From Wurfbainia villosa (lineage: Eukaryota > Streptophyta > Magnoliopsida > Zingiberales > Zingiberaceae): 64,000 bases of DNA. Below, one piece after another: positions 23,292 to 34,815 of this stretch. The stretch lies in the NCBI GenBank assembly GCA_025175895.1, contig CM045990.1, forward strand, positions 57,227,704-57,291,703. Direction: 5' to 3'. The notes under the pieces are model-generated. The model searched no databases and was not told the origin of the DNA. It worked only from the letters and a program-made list of their open reading frames with translations. Position 1 is the stretch's first letter; each line of letters opens with the position of its first letter. The translations under genes were made by a program, and so were the position numbers.

Positions 23292-24154
23292 CATACTTGG
23301 TGTTAAACCTCATGGATGAGATTTATCATTTAACTGGTATGATTATCGATCGATATGAGTTGGTGATGTTATCATGCAGAAATGGCCGATCAACTTCCGG
23401 ATTAGGCGGTTGATCGTTGGCACGAGCATCGGTATGGTATAGTGATCATTCATTCTTGGTTGAGTTTTTGGGGATAGAATATTTCTGAGTCGACTGTTAG
23501 GGTTTGACAATCGAGTGATGACTCGATCAGTCGACTGATGGGCATGATCAGTCGACTAATGGTCTATCGGAACTTATCCAACATGGCTCATGTCGTTGCG
23601 AGACAACGACTACAGGAGCAATCGACTGATGGTCTCGATCAATCGACTGCTAGGCGAAATCTAGCCCGAGTTGCAGGTTTAAAAGGAGCACGAAGGAAGG
23701 GATTTGGTGTGATTTTTTAAGCATCTTTGAGGCGATTTGCTGGTGCAAATCAGGGTCTTTAAGCACGGTTCAAGCAAGCATTCCAAAGCAATAGTTGTAA
23801 AATTTTCTTTACGTTGTTTTGTATATTCATCTTATATTTGCTTGTTTTACCTTGTATTACTTAGTGTAATCACTTATAAGAGTTTTCTCCGCCTCCGACC
23901 TGTTGTCGAGGAGTATTTGATTAGTGGTGTGTGTTTGCATCGCTAGGGCTCTTTCGAGCCCAATCCATGGAGTAGGAACCTTGAGGTTCCGTACCACGTT
24001 ATATTTTGGTATTGTGATTGTGCTTGTGTATTTAGTTTGTTTATTTCATTATTTTCGCTGTGTACTAACATTATGTAGCAAGCACACGAACGAATTCCAT
24101 AGAACCGACGACAACGCTATTCACCCCCCTCTAGCAGGCGAATAGGTCCTAACA
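23292..24154 (+). repeat. TE3 LTR, right part
   Basis: It is plus-strand and ends CTATTCACCCCCCTCTAGC...GGTCCTAACA at 24154, the same C-rich terminal block as TE1 and TE2. TTTAAAAGGAGC at about 23680 may be a weak TATA element. Three or four CAGTCGACTG-type sites lie at 23490-23650. No primer site or gag follows, so this is a solo LTR or the 3' LTR of a truncated element. Confidence 0.65.
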
Positions 24155-24728
24155 TGATCCACTTAGGACGTATAGATTTTTACATCAATGAGTTAGCATA
24201 GAAAATAGAATAATATGAATTTGATAGTTACTTAATTGTCCGATCTCAACTTCAAAATCCAAGTTGGACCCTTAGTCTAATCGTCGCCTAAGTTTATCCC
24301 CATCAAGAGGATTTATCCTTACCACTCCAGTCCTGAAGCTTACCTTGCCAAACATCTGGTTTACCTAACCTGTTTGAACTTCCTTTGCTTGACGTTCGAT
24401 CACTCGATCCACTAGGGCTTCCTTGACTCGATGTCTGATCCTCATTGATCCATCGATCTATTATGCCAGATGTTGGGTTTTGTTGATCCATCTTGCCTTT
24501 TTTCCAAGTGTTTGGTTCTCTTAATCCGTCAAAACTTCCGTTGCCTAATATCTAATCCACTTGACCTACTAGGACTTTCATTACCTAGTATCTAGTCTAT
24601 CTGACCTACTAGAGCTTCATATTAAATCTTACACACTTAATAGATGCATCGACTTACAAGTACTTAACTTTAATTTTTTACCAATATTAAAATACAAATT
24701 TGATCATCTGGTATTCTCTACACCAACA
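24155..24728 (-). repeat. Degenerate LTR fragment related to the TE7 LTR
   Basis: The order of phrases GACCTACTAG, CTTCATTAC, CACACTTAA and CTTAACTTTAA parallels the TE7 LTR near 35840-35930. Read on the minus strand it would start TGTTGGTGTAG at 24728. It is strongly diverged and truncated. Confidence 0.5.
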
Positions 24729-25260
24729 TTCTCTATTAACATAGGAGGTATAATAATTTCATTTAGTAAAAATAAAAATCATATCATTTGTTGTGAGTGT
24801 AGAGAGAAGAAAAACCATAAGAGCAAGTATCCAAAATTAATGAAAAAGAAAGTTTATTTGGTATCTAAGATTAAGGAAAAGACAAAAGAAGTCAAATCAT
24901 TAGTACGAAAGAATAAGAAGCATATAGTGCGCTTCTTGTGAAACCAATAGGGACGTGGAATCATTATTCAAAGGGAAGGAATCCAAGTAATTAATAATAT
25001 GGGAGGAAGCTTCAACCTATGGAGAGCTTATCCGGCAAAATCCAATGTATCGTTCATTAATGAAATTTCTTTATTTTATAATAAGAAATATGATAAAATT
25101 AAATATTATAATTTAAGTTCTAATTATCATGTTAGTAAGAAATATAAAAAATCTGCTAAAAAGTTTATGTTTCGTAATAATAAAACTATCGTTTAGGCAA
25201 GAACCGTAGAATTAGGATTTTTCACGTGGAAAACCATAGAATATATAGAATTTAGTGCCC
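24729..25260 (+). pseudogene. Decayed copia gag remnant
   Basis: About 24792-24840 encodes a damaged CCHC-like motif (CCECREKKNHKSKYPK) followed by lysine-rich sequence. The frame 24999-25196 contains INEISLFYNKKYDKI...NYHVSKKYKK, which resembles the TE2 gag stretch INEKHARRNDKI...KHVHITKEN in order. Several stops intervene. I read it as an old plus-strand Sirevirus-type gag fragment; the match is weak. Confidence 0.4.
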
Positions 25261-25952
25261 CTTAAAGTTTCTAAAATCCCTTGTCTCATGATCATTCGTT
25301 TGAATGATCCTGCCTCTCAAAGTTACATTTTCCATCAGTGGAATTTTTAGCCGTAGGATCCGAGGAGTGGTTTGTTCATCACAATCATGACATTTTTCTT
25401 CTAATTCTTTTATTCCCATTCAACATAGGCAGTGAATAGCATTAGCAGTGGTAGCTATTAATGAAGAACAAAAACACCACATAAAAATTCATAGTAATAA
25501 TTCATGTTAATAAACCCATCTCAGGTACCTAACCCAACATTAATATTTAACCTTAGAATAGAAATATTTATTTATAAATGGTACTCTAGGTGAATATTGA
25601 TAATAAGTTCTATCAGGCAATTGATCTATCTTTGAACCGACTAATTACTCAAATGGAAAATCATAAAATTGTCACATAATTATTACCATAAGTGTTTATA
25701 TAATCTAACTAAATATTAATCTTCCTTTGGATTGATTAATATCCCCACCATTAATCATATAAAAACTATCATCCTAATATATTTTAAATAAATTGATCTA
25801 CACAAGAGAGGTCACTTTGGCAACATGTTACTTCAATGAATCCATTCAAAATATTTGACATTCGAACAAATAGTGAATTAATCAATTATTTTTAATCATA
25901 ATAAAATTTCATACAACGTCGCAGCAATACGAAAAATCCAATATATAAATGC
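25261..25952. other. AT-rich spacer, nothing recognised
   Basis: There is no open frame, repeat or recognisable element except the left copy of the SINE target duplication at 25934-25952. Confidence 0.6.
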
Positions 25953-26176
25953 TAAAAGTTGGGAATCTGTCCAACTAGCAGCCCCCTGTCATCCATCCCA
26001 GGGCTGCGGTGAGAGGGAGGTAAATCACGGGGGAGACTATGTCCCTGGACACGGTGGCAAGACAGTGGGGGAGTCATCTGAACCCAGGGGGGATTTTAGA
26101 CCCCACTCCGAAATCGATCCCAGCCCATATGCTAAGCAACCACACTGTCTTACCATCGCGTCATCTCCGTGGTGAC
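25953..26176 (-). mobile_element. tRNA-derived SINE with 19-bp target duplication
   Basis: A 224-bp insert is flanked by the same 19 bases (25934-25952 and 26177-26195, AAATCCAATATATAAATGC). On the minus strand it starts GTCACCACGGAGATGACGCG. It has a pol III A-box-like TGGTAAGACAG and a B-box-like GGGATCGATTTC about 45 bp later, then a tRNA-unrelated body and a short T-rich end. Long target duplication, small size and internal promoter fit L1-mobilised plant SINEs. GGTAAGACAGTG and CACTGTCTTGCC can pair, so the RNA could fold on itself. It could instead be a MITE, but the 19-bp duplication argues against that. Confidence 0.75.
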
Positions 26177-26195
26177 AAATCCAATATATAAATGC

Positions 26196-26325
26196 GCAAG
26201 CACAAAAGTGGTTTATCGAAAAATTAATCAAAATTGGGCTTGTAAATGAATTAAGCGGTGGGTTGGGAATTTCAAATTTATGAAATTTAAAATTATGAAT
26301 TTCAACCTCGATTAAACCAAACTGA
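26196..26325. other. Short spacer between SINE and solo LTR
   Basis: AT-rich sequence without features. ACTGA at 26321-26325 is the probable left target duplication of TE6. Confidence 0.5.
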
Positions 26326-26912
26326 TGTTGAGGTAAATATCGGCGGCCCCTGTATCGAGCTCAAAGTTCGATCAGATCAGATTGGATTAGGACCTAAAGT
26401 CAGACTTGACTCAGATGTCTCGGCAAATATATCTCTCGGCGTCTCTTCATATATTATGTCTCGACAGACAAATCTCTCAGTGCCTCTTCATATATTATGT
26501 CTCGGCAGATAAATCTCTTGGCACCTCTTCATATATTATATCTCGACGGACAAATCTCTCGGTGTCTCTTCATATATATGTCTCGGTAGACATATCTCTC
26601 GGCGTCTCTTCAGGCACTCACCGGTAAATATGATCATCTCCTCGCCACACCAGAGATCTTCAGAGGTTACGTAGTCTCCAGATCGAGAGGAGGGCAAGGA
26701 CACCCCGTAGCAGAAAGTCATGTCAGTACATTCCTATTGATTGGATGCTTCTACCATATTTATGGAGTGTTGTCTCCCATCAGTCACGCGGACTGCATTT
26801 ATTAAGTCTTATACACCTGCTGCACTTAATGAGGTGGTGTCTCCTATCATTCTCTGTCATGTCCGGCTGCCATGATGGACCTACATCCTCGATAAGGATC
26901 CATGGAAGTTGG
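26326..26912 (+). repeat. TE6 solo LTR, left part
   Basis: It starts TGTTGAGG after ACTGA. With 55170-55604 it forms one LTR of about 1 kb, split by TE7 (GTTGG at 26908-26912 and 55170-55174). The right part has the TATA box and ends ACAAACA before ATTGA, one transition away from ACTGA. No internal region is present, so it looks like a solo LTR. The family is not recognised. Confidence 0.6.
26416..26613 (+). repeat. 41-bp tandem repeat, five units, in TE6 U3
   Basis: Units start TGTCTCGRC at 26416, 26457, 26498, 26539 and 26579 and contain AATCTCTCGG...CTCTTCATATATTA. Four are complete; the last ends in CTTCAGGC. Unit length is 41, 41, 41 and 40 bp. This is typical of an enhancer-like iterated block in an LTR U3. 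Confidence 0.9.
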
Positions 26913-27100
26913 TGTAGGATCGAAATATCTCCGAGAGAGGGGTGTGAATCTCAAAGGTTACAATTTTCTTTAGATTTTAAAAATTATATTTTATATTTTG
27001 AAATCGTTAAAAAGTATGCAACAGAAATAAAATAAGATAGAGGCAATTTTCTTTTACTTGGTTCACAACCCTAACCGGGTTGCTACTCCAAGGCCCGTAG
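26913..27100 (-). repeat. TE7 3' LTR, end proximal to TE6
   Basis: 188 bp matching 45623-45810. It is cut by TE8 at CGTAG (27096-27100). Confidence 0.85.
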
Positions 27101-28783
27101 TGTCACGCCCCGAGAGCATGCCGAGTCGAAAATCAAACGGACGACATCTCCCCTGTACTTGGAAATATTTTGGGTTAATACAAGGCTCGTAGGCCCACAA
27201 TAACAACAATATATATAACAATATCACCAAACCACAACAACATAACAAACTACTACAACAAATACACAACGGAAACGATACCAAAATCAAAGCTTACCTT
27301 ACAATTGTTGCAATCAACCACCATGTCTTGATCCACCTTTGAAGTAGCAATCTATAACAATTAGATAGATAAGTTGAATCCTTACTCATTGTATCTTCAT
27401 CAACAAGATCCATCACAAACCCACACTGAAATCTCCCCTTGCATCCACAGTTCATGAAACACAACAAGACTTAAGAGATTACCTGAGCTAGGAGACTTAT
27501 TAAATGCAAACTGCCAAAATTTTGTTGCTCACGGCGATGAAGAGATATGATCTTCAATTTCATTGAAGCCAGACAAATCTCCAGCTTCTATAGAGCCTCC
27601 TCCCCTATAGCAACAACCTGTCAACTAATTTATCTAAATTACACAGCTAATAACAAAACTCCCAATCAACTTCTCGGATCCAGAAATGGATCAAACACTT
27701 ACCTATTTCTCAAGCTTCCACAGACTCGTTCAAATTATTCCTCCCCTTCACAAACATCCCAATCGACATTTACCTCTCACAGCCTACCCACATCTGGATT
27801 TCTCCACATCTGGACGCTTCAAATCACTAGAACCAAATGGGAATTCCTGCCGATGCAAGTAAGAAGAAGGTAACCACTATTTTTCACGATCGGATAAAGA
27901 AAACTCGAACTCCAATCACAGCCGAGACTCCCCGACAGATAAACAACATCAAACAACAACAATTGAAGGGAAAGGTAGATCATGCTCACCATCCCTAGAA
28001 AACTCCCCGGCATCAAATCCCCAATTCGGTCCTGTTCGCCGGGAAGGATGCATCGGCACAGTTGTGGGCGCTCACCATCGCGTTCGATGGCACCTATGGT
28101 GGAAGGAAGAAGAGGGATCGGTCGGCCGACGACGCATACAGAAGGGAAGAAAACCAGCCGACACCGTTCAGGTGGAAGAAGGGGCAACGATCGACAAAAC
28201 TCCATCAGGGAAATAACTCCGGCATCGGAAACTGAGCGGGGCGCAGCGGGAGGATGTGATCCCTTGCTCCCAGCCGCCGTCCAGCCGTAGTCGTCGCTTC
28301 TCCGTGCTCGGCGGCGCGCAACAGCAGCTCGTGGCGGCCAGAGGCTCCAACTTCGCGGTGGCGGCGGCATGGCGACGCGGCGACGGGCGGGCTATCTGGC
28401 CGGCGCACGAGGGAGAGGCGGTGATGGAGGCGCGGCGACGGGGCGCAGCGACTGCCTGGCCGGCGCCGGCGCGCGAGGGAGAGGCAGTGATGGAGGCGCG
28501 GCGACGGTGAGGAATCGTGAGAGAAAAGGATCGGACGGGGAAGAGAAACGGCGCGATGGGGAATTAAGGGGAAACGGAAAGAATATAAAGGGTTTAAATT
28601 AAACCCATTAATTCCTTGTAGATAGTCTAAACAGGCTTTACAAAAGCCTATTCGATTTATCCCCATAAAATGTCCATAAGACCTCCGTTTAAATCTAGAA
28701 AAATTTTCTAAAAATTTCTGAAAAATTCCACAAGATATTTTATCAATTACCGAGGAATATTTTTTTCCCTCCGGTATTTTACA
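27101..28783 (-). repeat. TE8 3' LTR
   Basis: 1683 bp. It is very similar to 33118-34810 by eye, with small indels in the GC-rich part (28240-28520), where a unit containing GAGGGAGAGGC(G/A)GTGATGG is repeated about twice. The open frames in it are antisense or GC-rich artefacts. Confidence 0.88.
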
Positions 28784-31700
28784 TTCTCCCCCACTTATAA
28801 AAATTTGGTCCCCAAATTTCGTACTAACATGCAAAAATTTACTTCAAGCAAGTTTCCGAAAGGACCACATACCTTCCTCAAGTGAACATATGAGGATATC
28901 GAGCTCGGATAGTATCTTCCAGCTCTCACGTAGCCTCCTCATCGGTATGATGCTGTCATCCAACTTTTACGAGTCGGATGGTTTTCTTCTGCAACTGATG
29001 CTCGTTGCGACCAGGAATATGCACTGGAATCTCCTCGTAAGTCGCATTAGACTGAGGTAGAATCGGAACCTCTTTCAGAACATGATTAACAAGCGTCACG
29101 TATTTCCTCAGTATAGAAACAGGAAAATACGTTGTGAACACCCACAAATGTCGGAGGTAAAGTCAACCGATAAGTTGCACCTCCATAATCCACGACACAA
29201 GATCTGAATAGATCCTCCAACATCTAAATGACACACTCAGACTGTTCATCTATTTGCGGATGAGACGTTGCACTAAGCCGAAGCTCTGTACCCATAGTCT
29301 GGTGTAGACTCTGCCAAAATCGCAAGGTAAATCGCGAATCTCTATTCGATATGGTACTTAAAAGTACCCCATGTCATCTGATAATCTTTTCGCAATACAA
29401 CTTTGTCGGACGATCCAACAAGTCCATTCCACGCATAAGCAGAGAGTGAGCTGATTTGGTTAGTCGATCCACAATCACCCAAATCACATCACGTCCTTTA
29501 CGGGTTCTAAGCAATCCTGTAACGCAATCAATCGTGATATGCTCCCACTTCCATTCCGAAATTGGAATTTTCTAGAGCAATCCAGCGAGTTTCTGATGTT
29601 CAGCCTTCACTTACTAGCATACTAACATCGAGCAGCAAAATCTGTTATAACTCTCTTTATACCATTCCACCAGTATAAACGTCTCCAATCTCGGTACATC
29701 TGAATACTGCCAAGGTATATAACCCATCTTGAATGATGTGCTTTCTGCAGCAACTCTTTCTTAAACACTGCAACTCCGGAACCTACAATCCTTATCAGAG
29801 ATGGGGAATTATTTTCTCAAAAGAGAAATCCATCAACCATTCAAGATCCCCTCTACCACACACTCTGTAAGTGCATGGAAGACTATAGCGATCAAATCTC
29901 GCAAATTACAACTATTCGCGTTCCAGCAACTTTATACTAGCTACCCAGTAGTTAGTTAAAATCCCATGAGTATTCCTGCTCTATATATCCATAAATCCAG
30001 ACAATAACTACTAAAGTCATGTCATGTATATGACAGACTATCTCGTAGTTTCTTAACTAACGTAGGCATAAGATATGCCTCATTCAACTACATCGGAATC
30101 ATTCCGATCCCTGAAACGACGCATCTGCATACAATATCCTTTTGATCCACTCCGGAAGGATTAACCAATACTTGCGTAAAAGTTAACCGCCATCTAGGTC
30201 CTGTAAACTGGTTTCACCAGCTTCCGACTAAATGATTTACAACATCATCTTTATCAAACAAGTCTGTGGTATAGTAATGTTAAAACCTTCTATCCACATC
30301 TACAGTAATATCTAAACCATACAAGGAAAACCACCATCTACGGTGGTCGAGTGCGCAACTCCAACTACCACAATCAACAGTGGCCAAGTTATGCAACTCC
30401 AACAACTACAAAAGGATCCAATCGTGTTCAAAATACACGATTCTCAAATCCAGGGAAGACTAAATCGTTAATTAGTCAAACATCTTAATCAAAACTCATA
30501 AAATTCATACTAAGTATGAAATTGTCGTCTCTACACATCTGCATCCTCTTTACTCTAGGCTGATGATATATCAATCATCACAACGACAATGATAATTGTA
30601 TGACACCATGTCACTACAATATCAACACTCCAGTCGTAAATCAACCCTAGAGTATACGCAGGTGTCCTTAGCTGATCTAAATAGATCATTTATCCATAAC
30701 GAAGGATATTCATCACAATAACTACTGTATTCCATCATCGATAATCGATGCATACTTTCAAAGGTTCATCCCTCTTTTATCAAAGAGTTCTGGATCCTTC
30801 TCAAGGAGAAATACTGAGATAGATAAATATCTCCTCCAACATCTCCTATAATCACAACTTACGTTCTTCCAATTCTTTTATAGTGTTTAGCAACACTGAT
30901 ACCAACAAAATTATCACTCGATATGCGATCTTCGATACCGGACTATTTCCGCAATCATTTCGAACACCTACTCCACTTGCCTAAGCAACGGCAAGGCTAG
31001 GAGTTCATCCGAATACTCTCGGATTATTCGCACCTCTTAGATACATAATCATACCATACTCTCAACAATTTGACCATCCGTAAGGATATGTCTACAGTAA
31101 AGATATGTTTATTCAAGTCTAAGGGCATCCCTTGACTTCTTAATTGTTGATCCTCATCTCACCTGATGGTAGAGATACCATCGACCCACAAGTCGATGTA
31201 AAGGACCCTTCTAATCCAACTGAGAATGTTCTAGTTACAGATACCTATAACTACAAGCATCTCTCAACATATTAACCTAGAGGGTAAACTAAAGTAATAC
31301 CCTGAACGATCAATTATCTGTCGATCCGATCCAAAGGCTCCTCGCAGGTCTCCGCCTTTCTCCGAAGAGAATAATATCAGATCCAACAGTCCGCGAATGA
31401 AAGCGCGAGGATTTTTTCTAGATCATTCCATCCCATCACTAAATCCTACGAGTTGCAACTATAGAATATAAAATAGATACGACCATTGTCGTATACTCTC
31501 TCCTCTGTACAAATCAACTCACATCTGGAGGTAACTGTTGTTGTCTGCTGAATCTTCTAAGATGTCTTCTGCTGATGCTGCTTCTGTGTTGATCTCTGCT
31601 GAAGGGGAGTATCAAGGAACTCCAACCATGCCTGAGATAGTAGGTTGTTGCTGATAAGGTAACCCACATCTTCTGTGTTGATCTCTGCTGTCGAGACGAT

Positions 31701-33117
31701 GCATCTTCCTCTCGGAACACCATCGATAGTCTTCAACTAAATCTTCAAGGTACACCTCCTCCACTGTACTGGTTGCTCAACAATAACAATAGTTGAACTG
31801 CTCCAACGGATAATCTGGCTTCGCGTGTCTTCGTGATCTGCACTGCACGCCCACAATCCCTTTGGAGTCTTTGTTTTGATTTTGCTGATATCCACGAGAA
31901 CATCCTGATGATCCGCGGCTGGTCTTCTATAATCGAAAAATAGCTCGACGCCTATGACTCCGATCTTACTCCTTTATCCAACAGTCGGAGACTTCTGACT
32001 CTAATAAGTTGACCTGTAATAGTTGCTTACCGGTCTCCAACTCTTAAACACTTGTACAGAGTCATTTCTAACTCTTGTCTCAATCCAACGTCTTTCAGCA
32101 GGATCTGGTAGAAGATCCCGACATCTTTATCCAACTATAAGCCAATAACTCTGGGTGGCTTAAATCATCCATTCATCTTCTTGAGCTATTAGGTGGTCGT
32201 AACCTCTGCAAGTCTCACGACTCTGCACAGTACAATATCACTAACCGATCACCCTTTATTGAAGCTCAAGAATTCCTTACAATGTCACTAAAAGTGATAC
32301 GGGGAAATACTCTCTTTCAACATCACTAAACAATGATCAAGTGATATATTATTTCCCAAAGATTATTTTCTACATTTATCACCAAATACCGGCTTGATCT
32401 CGATAATGGTATGCAAACAATTCTTCTTTCTCGGTATAACATGAGTTAAGCACTCAAAAGTACTCTCCAAGTTATACAACTTAGTACGAACAACTCAAGG
32501 ATAAAATCCCTATGAAACTCCATAACCTAGCCTTCCGCTATCTGCATCAATAATAGTCTACAAGTCTGTTCATTACCCACAGGTAATGATCTGACTAGCT
32601 TAATTAGTCAAAATCTCTAAGAGAAATGTGACGACTTGACCCCTATTTTCCGACTCGGTATCAGTCGACTCTCAGAGGTAAATCACCTCCTCGACACAGG
32701 TTCAAGACTCACAGACTCAACAGATCGTTCCCGTGGTCAACTCATACCACAGTTATGAATAATAACCAACACGCTACAGGTTATTCCCTGGTATAAGCAT
32801 CTAAATGCATAGCCAATATAACCGGGAGTATAAACCCTAAAGGTCACTCTGGTTAGTCGCCTCGGTGGATGACCCCTACTACAAGTCTGCACAGGTGTCA
32901 TAACTATACTGTATACACCCACTGATCAAGTTTAGATAAATATCTACTAAACCATAAGTTATCAGGAATTCTTACCTCGTGCTGCTTGGAGCTCAGGCCG
33001 CTGTCCATCTCATCTCAAAAACCAAAACAGAATAAATCGACTCCCGAGAATCCAAGACTCGACACAAAAACAACATTGTATGGCATCGCAGAAACCTGGC
33101 TCTGATACCACTAAAGT
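28784..33117 (-). pseudogene. TE8 gag-pol remnant
   Basis: No frame longer than about 70 codons survives, but pol motifs can be read on the minus strand. Around 29460-29570 is the integrase core start (WKWEHITIDCVTGL, RTRKGRDVIW, VDRLT). Around 29180-29420 come SNRDSRFT, FWQSL, GTELRLS, SHPQIDEQSE and LEDLFRSCVVDYG, damaged forms of the chromovirus integrase. Around 30730-30775 CIDYR marks the reverse transcriptase. The gag should lie at about 31500-33050 but is too decayed to delimit. Integrase downstream of RT in element orientation is the Ty3/gypsy order. Confidence 0.8.
33091..33110 (-). other. TE8 primer binding site
   Basis: The minus strand reads TGGTATCAGAGCCAGGTTTC seven bases from the LTR, complementary to a methionine tRNA 3' end. 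Confidence 0.85.
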
Positions 33118-34810
33118 TGTCACGCCCCGAGAGCATGCCGAGCCGAAAATCAAACGGACGACATCTCCCCTGTACATGTCAACATTTCGGGTTAATACAA
33201 GGCCCGTAGGCCCACAATAACAACAATATATATAACAATATCACCAAACCACAACAACATAACAAACTACTACAACAAATACACAGCGGAAACGATACCA
33301 AAATCAAAGCTTACCTTACAATTGTTGCAATCAACCGCCATGTCTTGATCCACCTTTGAAGTAGCAATCTATAACAATTAGATAGATAAGTTGAATCCTT
33401 ACTCATTGTATCTTCATCAACAAGATCCATCACAAACCCACACTGAAATCTCCCCTTGCATCCACAGTTCATGAAACACAACAAGACTTAAGAGATTACC
33501 TGAGCTAGGAGACTTATTAAATGCAAACTGCCAAAATTTTGTTGCTCACGGCGATGAAGAGATATGATCTTCAATTTCATTGAAGCCAGACAAATCTCCA
33601 GCTTCTATAGAGCCTCCTCCCCTATAGCAACAACCTGTCAACTAATTTATCTAAATTACACAGCTAATAACAAAACTCCCAATCAACTTCTCGGATCTAG
33701 AAATGGATCAAACACTTACCTATTTCTCAAGCTTCCACAGACTCGTTCAAATTATTCCTCCCCTTCACAAACATCCCAATCGGCATTTACCTCTCACAGC
33801 CTACCCACATCTGGATTTCTCCACATCTGGACGCTTCAAATCACTGGAACCAAATGGGAATTCCTGCCAATGCAAGTAAGAAGAAGGTAACCACTGTTTT
33901 TCACGATCGGATAAAGAAAACCCGAACTCCAATCACAACCGAGACTCCCTGATAGATAAACAACATCAAACAACAACAATTGAAGGGAAAGGTAGATCAC
34001 GCTCACCATCCCTAGAAAACTCCCCGGCATCAAATCCCCAATTCGGTCCTGTTCGCCGGGAAGGACGCATCGGCACAGCTGTGGGCACTCACCGTCGCGT
34101 GCGATGGCACCTACGGTGGAAGAAAGAAGAGGGATCAGTCGGCCGGCGATGCATACAGAAGGGAAGAAAACCATCCGACACCGTTCGGGTGGAAGAAGGG
34201 GCAATGATCGACAAAACTCCATCAGGGAAATAACTCCGGCGTCGGAAACTAAGCGGGGCGCAGCGGGAGGATGCGATCCCTTGTTCCCAACCACCGTCCA
34301 GGCGTAGTTGCCGCTTCTCCGTGCTCCGGCGATGGCGCAGCGAGCTCAGGTGGCGGCGGCAACAGAGGCTCCAACTCGCGGTGGCAGCAGCATGGCAACG
34401 GCGACGGGGCGCAGCGACTATCTGGTCGGTGCGTGAGGGAGTGGCGGTGATGGAGGTACGACGACGGGGCACAGCGACTGCCTAGCCGGCGCCGGTGCGC
34501 GAGGGAGAGGCAGTGATGGAGGCGCGACGACGGTGAGGAATCGTGAGAGAAAAGGATCGAACGGGGAAGAGAAACGGCACGATGGGGAATTAAGGGGAAA
34601 CGGAAAGAATATAAAGGGTTTAAATTAAACCCATTAATTCCTTGCAAATAGTCTAAACAGGCTTTACAAAAGCCTATTCGCTTTATCCCCATAAAATGTT
34701 TATAAGATCTCCGTTTAAATCTAGAAAAAATTTCTAAAAATTCCTGAAAAATTCTACAAGATATTTTATCAATTACCGAGGAATATTTTTTTTTCCTCCG
34801 GTATTTTACA
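33118..34810 (-). repeat. TE8 5' LTR
   Basis: 1693 bp, partner of 27101-28783. Confidence 0.88.
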
Positions 34811-34815
34811 CATAG

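Larger units (their letters stand above)
27101..34810 (-). mobile_element. TE8: degenerate Ty3/gypsy chromovirus, minus strand
   Basis: Two long LTRs (27101-28783 and 33118-34810, TGTCACGCCCC...TTTTACA) enclose 4.3 kb. The primer site (33091-33110, minus strand TGGTATCAGAGCCAGG...) and the polypurine tract (28784-28796, AGTGGGGGAGAA on the minus strand) fix the orientation. Flanks CGTAG and CATAG (34811-34815) differ by one transition. Integrase and reverse transcriptase are recognisable but full of stops. The integrase wording is that of plant chromoviruses of the Tekay/Del type. It inserted into the TE7 3' LTR. Confidence 0.87.

Noticed and set aside
25931..26195. tRNA gene at the SINE head
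   Set aside because: The A and B boxes are degenerate and no full cloverleaf can be drawn; the flanking 19-bp duplication shows a retroposed SINE.
27819..28834. Proteins of 183-209 codons on the minus strand in the TE8 LTR
   Set aside because: GC-rich, low-complexity Arg/Ser/Pro frames inside an LTR, overlapping on both strands; no domain is visible.
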